This document shows positions 56,884 to 64,000 of a stretch of DNA of 64,000 bases, in pieces. How positions within the stretch are numbered: position 1 is the first letter of the stretch; the number at the start of each line of letters is the position of its first letter. The notes under the pieces were generated by a model, which searched no databases, was not told the origin of the DNA, and saw only the letters and a program-made list of their open reading frames with translations. Both the position numbers and the translations under genes were made by a program. Origin of the DNA: Anaspis maculata (taxonomy: Eukaryota; Arthropoda; Insecta; Coleoptera; Scraptiidae); NCBI GenBank assembly GCA_949128115.1, contig OX421968.1, forward strand, positions 29,912,877-29,976,876, written 5' to 3'.

Positions 56884-59800
56884 CTGCAAGAAATATTAAA
56901 TACAGAAGAAAAGTGCGATTTTAAGGACTCGTAAAAAATTTAAAACTGGTGGTGCTCGACAAGACGCCCGCGGAACTATACATCGCCGTCGCCGGTTATT
57001 TTAGTGTGCGACGTGTTTTTAACGAGAATATCAACGATTTTTAAAACGACATCTACGCGCGCGGGCGTTATCCCTCGTAACGGAAGGCGGAATAAAATTC
57101 AAAATACAATGTAAGTATACATTCCGGCCGACAGTCGAGTTTTCAGTTCCCGCTGATGAATTTCGAATCTTTCAGGTTTTCAAAAATTCGTCCGGACAGA
57201 GAGTATTCCTGACATATGAGCTGACTAAGACCCACATTTTCATGAATACATCATTACTTTGGAGCTACCACCGGCCTCTTCATCCTTCCAATCATTCAAT
57301 GCAGTTTGCTTCGCTCTTTACTTCTTTTCCGTCGTGATCGCCTATTAGTGGTACACGCTGTTGGTTTGGCCGTCTATGGTCTGGTCTGGCCGGAGCTCGA
57401 GCCGACAATCTGCGGATATCCAACCGGGGACGAGTCCCGAATGGCTTCTACTTACAGAGTTTTCAAGTGACTTGCTCAAGGTCAAGCCATTTCACGGCAA
57501 CTCTATTAATCGATTTGAGTTTTTCGGCCATTGAAATGGCTATATGACAAACTGCTCTGAATCGGGACTACGCAAGCAACTGAAAAACGCTATTAGTTTT
57601 TTTTGGCGGTGGGCGGGTATCCGCGTAGTTACTGGCAGTACTTAGCGTCCGCCTAAGAGTACTCTGAGAGCGGCGCCGGGTGATTTACACATTACCCATA
57701 ATTTCATGGATGCATCAACAGCGAGGTTATCAGCGGGTCAGCGCCCTTTTTACTTCTCATCAAATTCTTCAAAATATTAGGTGATCGCGAAAAAAAAAAT
57801 CTATTCGTTCTATGGACTCTCCGTATGCTAAAACGTCAACATCTGTGGAAAAATCCGTGTCGGTCGGTCTGTTTGTCTGTTAGTATGTCAGGTTTTTTTG
57901 AACCCCCGATTTATTTCTAAACCGTCTGACCGATTTCGACCAAATTTTGTATGCACGTAGGGTTTACGGCAGAAAAGAGAAAATAAGATTTCCAACGTGA
58001 TCATCCGTCAGCGGGAAAAAGCTCTGTTCAAATCATGTGAAAGTTATCACATATCTGTCGTCTGTCAAAAGTTAGCTGTCAACATAAGAACTTTGACGTT
58101 CAATAACTCGAGAAGTACCGAACGGATTTCAACCAAATTTGGTTTGCAGCAAGAGTATACCCGCCAAGAACTCAATGGAACATGTGCAGCTTCGATCAAA
58201 ATCGGGCGTGCAACTTGAATAAAAAAATATGGTAGTGGAGGCCGCACGTTGGCGGCACCTGATGCGAAACCTTGTTCTCGTGGAGTTATTCATCCTGCAT
58301 AGTAGAAGCATCGAAATGTGCTGAATGCTCACGTCCAAGTTGATTATTTTACCAACAGGAGGTGTTGTGAAACATTCCACCAGCGTGTACACTGCATCAA
58401 GTACACATATAGTTTGTCTCTCTGAGTGTGCTTGCCTGGGGGTCCTCCTCCCACCGATAAGGCCCAGAAGGCCGAACTAGTGGAACACGACGTGTCTGAG
58501 AGTTCCTTCCTTGCTCGGGCGTTCGATGATACGCGATTACGCAGACTTTGTGAACATGTTCAATTATCCTAATGAAACCTGGCACGATTCCTGTTGATAA
58601 ATAGAAATGTTGCACAATGCACACTGAATTTTTTTCTGTTTTTAGTTAAATCTAAAAAGTTCACTATAATCTCATCAAATAATGAAATGAGAATTCGATT
58701 TCATACAATTTTGTTCCACATTTTTTGACTCATTTCAAGTTTCAAGCATTTTCCCACACTGCCTGCGACTCCGGACCGCGAGTTCTGGGACACCTGTACT
58801 TTATTTTTCTTTCTACTGCCGCATATGGGAACGATTGCCGGATGTACGAACGACATAATGCGTTGAATATTTATTGTAACGGGAACGTTCAAGTGTCCGA
58901 ATTCAGGAAAACAAAACGCCAGAAAAAAAACTCGGAGCGATACAGTCCGGAACGATGCACCACCGGTGAGACGATAAAACATGCAATGACGGCTTTCTGT
59001 GCGGCATTAACAACATCTCCGCGAGTAGGTAGGTATTCATAAAAAATGGATGCTAAGGATCAGAATTATTTAGGACATAAAATATGCAAAAGTTTTCGCT
59101 TCAAATTCAGAGAGTCTAAATAAACGATGAGCTTCGGCATCGGAACGGTCTCATGCTGATGCTGCGAAGCGATGCTTATGCCCTACCTACAACGTGGCAT
59201 ACTAGGTAGGTACACTCAGACGCAGAATTTAGAACCGACCCTAATTTACGACGAGCCGACCCTGTTGTTTGGCTTACTGTGGGCTTACTCGTAACATTTG
59301 CAGGGTAGAATGAAGGATACAGGCTTTTATTGTACAAAAATTATCTAAACAGTTACGGTAATTGACCTAATGAATAAGAATTAGGGACGGCGTCACCGCC
59401 GTCACCCTGTGAGACAGACTTATACATAAACTGGTGGAATGAGACACACCAAACCGTATACTTTGGACTCGCTATAGGTGAGCTTATTTGTGCGGCAAGC
59501 ATAGCTGGGCAGTAATTCAATACAAGTAATCGAACTACTTTGAAGAAAAAGTATTTTATTTGATAATTGAAAATTTTTCCGGGGGGTAACTGAGAAATTC
59601 TTTTCAAAGGTAGTTAAATACTTTTTCAATTACTTTCGCAATTACTTCTCAAAAAAAAAAGTAATTTCATTATTTTAAAGTAATCGAATTGCCGCTCCAT
59701 CTGGGAGTCTGAGGACAGGTCTAACTCGGATTTAGTTTTTTCTTACATAGTGTTGGTGGAGGTTATGTTCAAGATTCATTTTTTGACAAGCTTGTCTGAA

Positions 59801-61599
59801 ATGTGTAGTAGTACCTAGTTAGTGAACGTAGTTCTATGTTGTGCACTTTATTTCGATTCAGTAATTTGTGAAATTTATGCTAGTTACTGTTTCCAGGATC
59901 AAACTTTTTCAAGCCAACACGTTGTAGGTGCATTATTGTTTCTTCACAAAACATTCAAGCCTGAAGTGGTCATTTGAACGGCGGTGATTTCATGAATGCT
60001 GAACATTAGACTCTACTCCTATGGTAAGCTTATTTTTGGGGCCCGGTAAATTCAAACAATAATTTTTGAATAATAATTGTTAATCGATAATCAATAATCG
60101 GAAAACTTGCTAATCGTTACTATTCGAAACCCAGCCGGTAGCGCGGAGGACTCGTCTTTGGAAGCAATTCCAGGGATCGTGGGTTCGAATCCGGCTCGGG
60201 CCCAGGTGGAAATTTTCAAGCGTTCTTTAGTACCTTGGCGTGTACTACCTACCGTACAGTCACGTCAAGGGAAAAAGGGTGAAACAAGAAGGACACCGAA
60301 AAAAATCGTCGTCATGTCTGCCGCGGGACTTCTCATCGTAGCATCCTTCTTGCAACGTCATTGAACACTAGTACCCAGGAACCTATGGACATTTTTTTTC
60401 GAAGTTGGAATTAGGGTCGGTATTTTCATATCAAATAACTGACGGGTATTCCTAAACTGGAAGGCAAATACTGTGGAAACAGTTATTTTAACAATTGTAT
60501 CTATGGTATTCATCTGCTATATAAAGTTATCTAGAAAATAATTTGAAGGAAACTGAGAACTGTGTTTTGGAAAATTTGAATTTTCCGGGAAAAACCTTAG
60601 ATCTTTTTCCAAACCCTCTTATTGTAAAAATCGTCAATCAAGACTTCACTTTAAATTCCACCATTCAAGTCCGGTCTCAAAAGCTCAGGCCGGTTTCACA
60701 TTGTCAACCGGAAAATTCCCGGGAAATCGGAAAAAAAGTTGGAAAATTGTTCACGAACCAGTTACCTCTTGTATAAGAAAAAAATAGTGAAAATCGGTTC
60801 ACGGGTTTAAAAAGTTGGAAAATTTGCAGTTTTTCCAGAAAATAAAACTCGGCAACCGTTGGTCCGATTTCTAAAATTTTTCCTCCAAAAATTAACTCAA
60901 TCTTTTCTCCAACTTTCATTCGCAGCATGTCTGCACCTAAAATGAATATTTCGTGGGGCCCGTTCGCCCGTCGCATGTGGAAATTTTTTTCATATTCACG
61001 GAATGTGCAAACTTTATTTTGGAAAAATTATAGTCGGAAAACCGGAACCGTTTCGATTTTGAAAATGGATCTACACGACGTGCAATCCAATCTGCTTCTG
61101 ATATCAGTTGGAATTTCTTGAAAAAAGTCGATCCCCGAGCAGGAATGAATTTTAGAGTGGAGTACTGCATCAAAAGCGTGTCGTCCCGGCCGCATATTCA
61201 TAAACAGCAGACGGATCAGCCGTTCGGCCCATTTCGTGCTGGAAAGCTCGTATTGTGCCATGGTTACGACCATGGAGGTTGCTTCTAACCTTCATGGATA
61301 CGACAACGACCAGGTAACCAACAAACTTCAGGAAAAATAATGATTTTGACATAAGGTTACTGCCGTTCCTAAATTCTTCGATAAAATCCCTTCCATCGTA
61401 ATTCATGTGAATTTTCAACCCCCATTTGGTATTTCTGTGTAGGTATCTATTACAATAATAGAAAGTGGGTAGTGTGAGAACTCTTGACACATTTGGAGCT
61501 CCCAAAAATGATTTGTAATAAAACAATAAATTAAACAGTAGACTATTATGTTTATTGTAAAATACAGGAAAATGCTGGTGAGGTGAGCAAATGTTAGTG
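56884..61599 (-). other. upstream agrin intron, mostly unassigned
   Basis: No Cys-rich exon on the minus strand. Contains a dispersed repeat at about 57,880-58,215 (two copies of CGATTTCGACCAAATTTTG-like text), an AGTAAT/ATTACTT-rich patch at 59,510-59,700 and a tRNA-like head at 60.1 kb. The 57,000-57,200 patch is GC-richer but has no exon signature. Confidence 0.6.
60131..60205 (+). repeat. tRNA-like SINE head
   Basis: A box GGTAGCGCGGAGGAC (about 60,137) and B box GGTTCGAATCC (60,182-60,192). The T-arm pairs well (GCCGG/CCGGC) but the acceptor and anticodon arms are poor, so a SINE is preferred to a tRNA gene. Confidence 0.6.
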
Positions 61600-64000
61600 C
61601 CGAGGTTAGTGCTCTCAATATTGGTGTTATGAAAACACAGGAGGCGAGGCCCTTAAGTATGGGAGCTGTTTGAGTCAAGCAAAATGAGATCTGAGATAAG
61701 AAGGCAACAAGCGAAATCCCCAGTATGTGGAGGTTAGGAGGTTGCCTAAGGCGAACAAAACTGGGACCTAAGCATGGGGGGTAAAACCAGGGAGCGGAAT
61801 GTACCTACAGGGCAAATAGTGAAATATGGCATGACTTCTAACAACATAATTAGGCACAATGGGAGCAAAATGGCTCTATATAAGACAAGAAGGCAAAACG
61901 GGACCTACTGAAGCTCTGAAAATCATAAAAAAGCATAGGGAAGTTTATCAGAGCTCCAAACGACAGATGAGGACAAAAATTAAAGGGCCCGATGGGGCTC
62001 CGAATATCACATGGAGTCACAAGGTTGCTTATTACACATTGCCCAACGTGGTTGCTTACTAGGGATTTGGAAGCCTCAAGAAAATGCAAGAGGGCTCAAC
62101 AGGACTTCAAAAGACATTTGCGACACAATGAGGCTCAGCATATAACTTGTATAACTAACAACGGAATTAGGCATGGGGGCCAATGAGGTTCTAGATAACA
62201 CAAGAAGGCTAAGTAGTGCCTACTGGAAATCTGCAAGCCATTTGAAAGCATAGAAGAACTTATCAAAGTTCCAAACGCAAGAGGAGGACACAAGGGTCGA
62301 AAAAATGCAAGGGGGCTCAACAGAGCTTCAAAAGATATTTACAAGATAAAAGGGCTCAGCAGGGCTTCTAACAACCGAAAAAGGCACAAGGGGGCCGCCA
62401 ATGGGGCTCAAAATAACACATAAAGGCAAATTGGGGCCTAGTGGAATTCTGAAAGCCATAACAGAGCATGAGAGCTCATCAGATCTCTAATAAACGACAG
62501 ATAAGGACACAAGGGAGCCCGACAGAGCTCGAAATACCACATAAAGGCACAAGGACGCTCAACAAATCACTCACAGGGTTGCTTACTGAAGATCTAGGAG
62601 CCACTGAAAAATTCAAAAGGCTCAGTATGGCTTCAAAAAGGGGAAATGTTTACTGCACGACAAAATAAATACACGTCACGCCAGAACAAAAACGACAAAA
62701 AAGGTGAAAGTAACTGCTGAATAATATTTTTCACGACATACTATACACGGCAAAAAAAGGATATATTCACGACAGAACAAGGGTTTGCACGACAGAATGA
62801 GGGTTTGCACGACAAATTTGAAAGACATAAAAGTCACCCTGAAAATCACCTTTGACGTTTTTCAATCTCAACCTAGTCGTGTCACTTGGGATCTCCAGTG
62901 CTTCCTTGAAGTCTTTCAAAAGTTTACTGGCAATCTAAATGCAAAACAGTTTGAAGGTCCTTGTGTCTCCTTGCATTTTTGAATCTTGAAGCGTCAATTT
63001 TGATTTGATTTCTTGCAACTGCGGAGGGGCCCTTTGATCTTGTCACTTCAGAAACCCAGTAACCTCCCTGGAACTCCTATGAAGCATCAAATCGTGTACC
63101 CGGAAAACTAGTGCCTCCAGTCAATCTTCTACAGTTCAATTGACAATCTGATATAGCCGATTAGGTGGTTTAAAAGAGGCCCTGGTGCTCTCTGTACTTT
63201 TCATGTTCAATTCCGACTAGTAAGTTTGTCTGCAACTGCAGTAGCCCCCTTGAAGTCTTCCCGAGTCACTTATCTTGCTACTTAAGAGCCCTAGTCTTCC
63301 CGTCTCTTGTAGATTAGTTTAACATTGGCTTTCCTGTCCGCAACTTCAGAGGCCCCTTTCGGAGTTCACCGACGTCAATTTTAATTTTTTTACCTTGAAG
63401 CCCTAACGCACCTTTGCCCTTTGAAGGATGCTGGGACAATGCGTTCCGCAGACAATTGGTCGCAAACGAAGTTACAAGAGGAACTACAAAAAAATATCAC
63501 CCCTATGGCTTCCGAACGTGAAGGGGCTTAAATACATGAAGAGACAAGGAAGGGGGCTCAATGAAGGGTTCTTAAAACCATTAGCAAATACAAATGGGTG
63601 CGATAGAACTCCGAAAATCACCAAAAAATGCAAGGGAGCTCAGAAGGGTTTCAAACGATATTGAAGATACAAAGGGGCTCAATGGAACTTTGAACATATA
63701 AGAAATGGAGGCAAAAGAGGGCTTCTGTCACTCTGAAAGCCAATAAAAACATAAGTGGATTAACTGGGGCTCCATACTACATTTGAGAATACAAGTGGCT
63801 CTATAGGGCTCCTAATATTATATGAAGGCATGAGGTGCTCACTAATGCTCCGGAAGATACGGAAAAATGTAAGGAAGTTCAGCAGGGCTCCAGGGCTTCA
63901 AAAGACGTTGAAGAAATAGGGGGGCCCGATGAGGCTCTGGAAAACACAAAAAAGCAACAGGGGGTCTCACTGGGATTTTGGTAGACATGAAAAAACATGA
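61600..64000. repeat. degenerate tandem array with higher-order units and an inverted block
   Basis: Built of irregular units of about 35-45 bp around the theme 'AAGACACAAGGGGGCTCAAC' and 'AGGGCTTCAAAAGACATT'. A longer pattern (TCTAACAAC...TTAGGCAC, then GGGACCTACTG...CTCTGAAA, then CAGAGCTCCAAACGACAGATG) recurs at about 61,838, 62,154 and 62,368, so higher-order units exist with indels. At 62,830-63,425 the same theme appears on the opposite strand (GGTCCTTGTGTCTCC), then the original strand resumes to the window edge. Open frames in it are by-products. Confidence 0.75.

Noticed and set aside
57000..57200. Additional upstream agrin exon
   Set aside because: GC-richer than neighbours but no Cys pattern in any minus-strand frame between plausible splice sites.
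61600..64000. CRISPR-like direct repeats
   Set aside because: Units are irregular, mutate continuously, lack constant spacer length, and the genome is eukaryotic.

Overview
The window is animal nuclear DNA, almost certainly from an insect or close arthropod. It holds GT-AG spliced genes, long AT-rich introns packed with transposons, and many short GTAGGTACCTAC-like strings. The intron load and repeat style suggest a sternorrhynchan hemipteran (whitefly or aphid type), but that is a guess; the arthropod level is safer.

One host gene organises the window: agrin, a secreted basement-membrane heparan sulfate proteoglycan, read right to left. I could place 18 coding exons between 56,883 and 9,895 (3,805 bp, about 1,268 residues). 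Every junction keeps phase and every splice site is GT-AG. Domain order is follistatin/Kazal modules, a Cys-rich segment, two laminin-type EGF modules, one more Kazal module, a linker with no visible SEA domain, then EGF-LamG1-EGF-EGF-LamG2-EGF-LamG3 (start only). That C-terminal order distinguishes agrin from perlecan. The first exons lie to the right of the window and the end of LamG3 lies to the left. Two introns are very large: 13.3 kb (36,888-50,204) and 25.4 kb (11,096-36,522).

The rest is mobile and repetitive DNA in those introns and flanks. From left to right: 'ATGGCGGCC' repeats and fold-backs (1-2.9 kb); a decayed Ty3/gypsy retrotransposon with one intact LTR (4.3-9.1 kb); the agrin 3' exon cluster (9.9-11.1 kb); LINE relics, tandem repeats and fold-backs (12-20 kb); a LINE relic split by a hAT element with a perfect 8-bp target duplication, gypsy relics, and a LINE with a long open reverse transcriptase frame (20-24.6 kb); a large nested DNA-transposon complex (25.5-33.0 kb); a related element (33.9-36.1 kb); agrin exon 13; a TA-flanked 1.65-kb element (37.3-39.0 kb); a second perfect hAT MITE (43.7-44.1 kb); a LINE relic split by another insertion (45.4-47.8 kb); the main agrin exon cluster (50.2-56.9 kb) with a 1.05-kb fold-back in one intron; and a degenerate tandem array (61.6 kb to the right edge).

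The most unusual signal is a set of three DNA elements sharing one architecture: termini beginning CCC, 2-bp target duplications (AG, AT, TT), and dense subterminal arrays of a motif specific to each element (AACGTT, AATATT, or GATGT/ACATC). One is nested inside another. They carry no recognisable transposase, and the outer one contains a small gene with an intron, a 76-codon frame and a poly(A) signal. The second notable signal is a near-perfect 1.12-kb palindrome (546-548-bp arms, 26-nt loop) inside the nested element.
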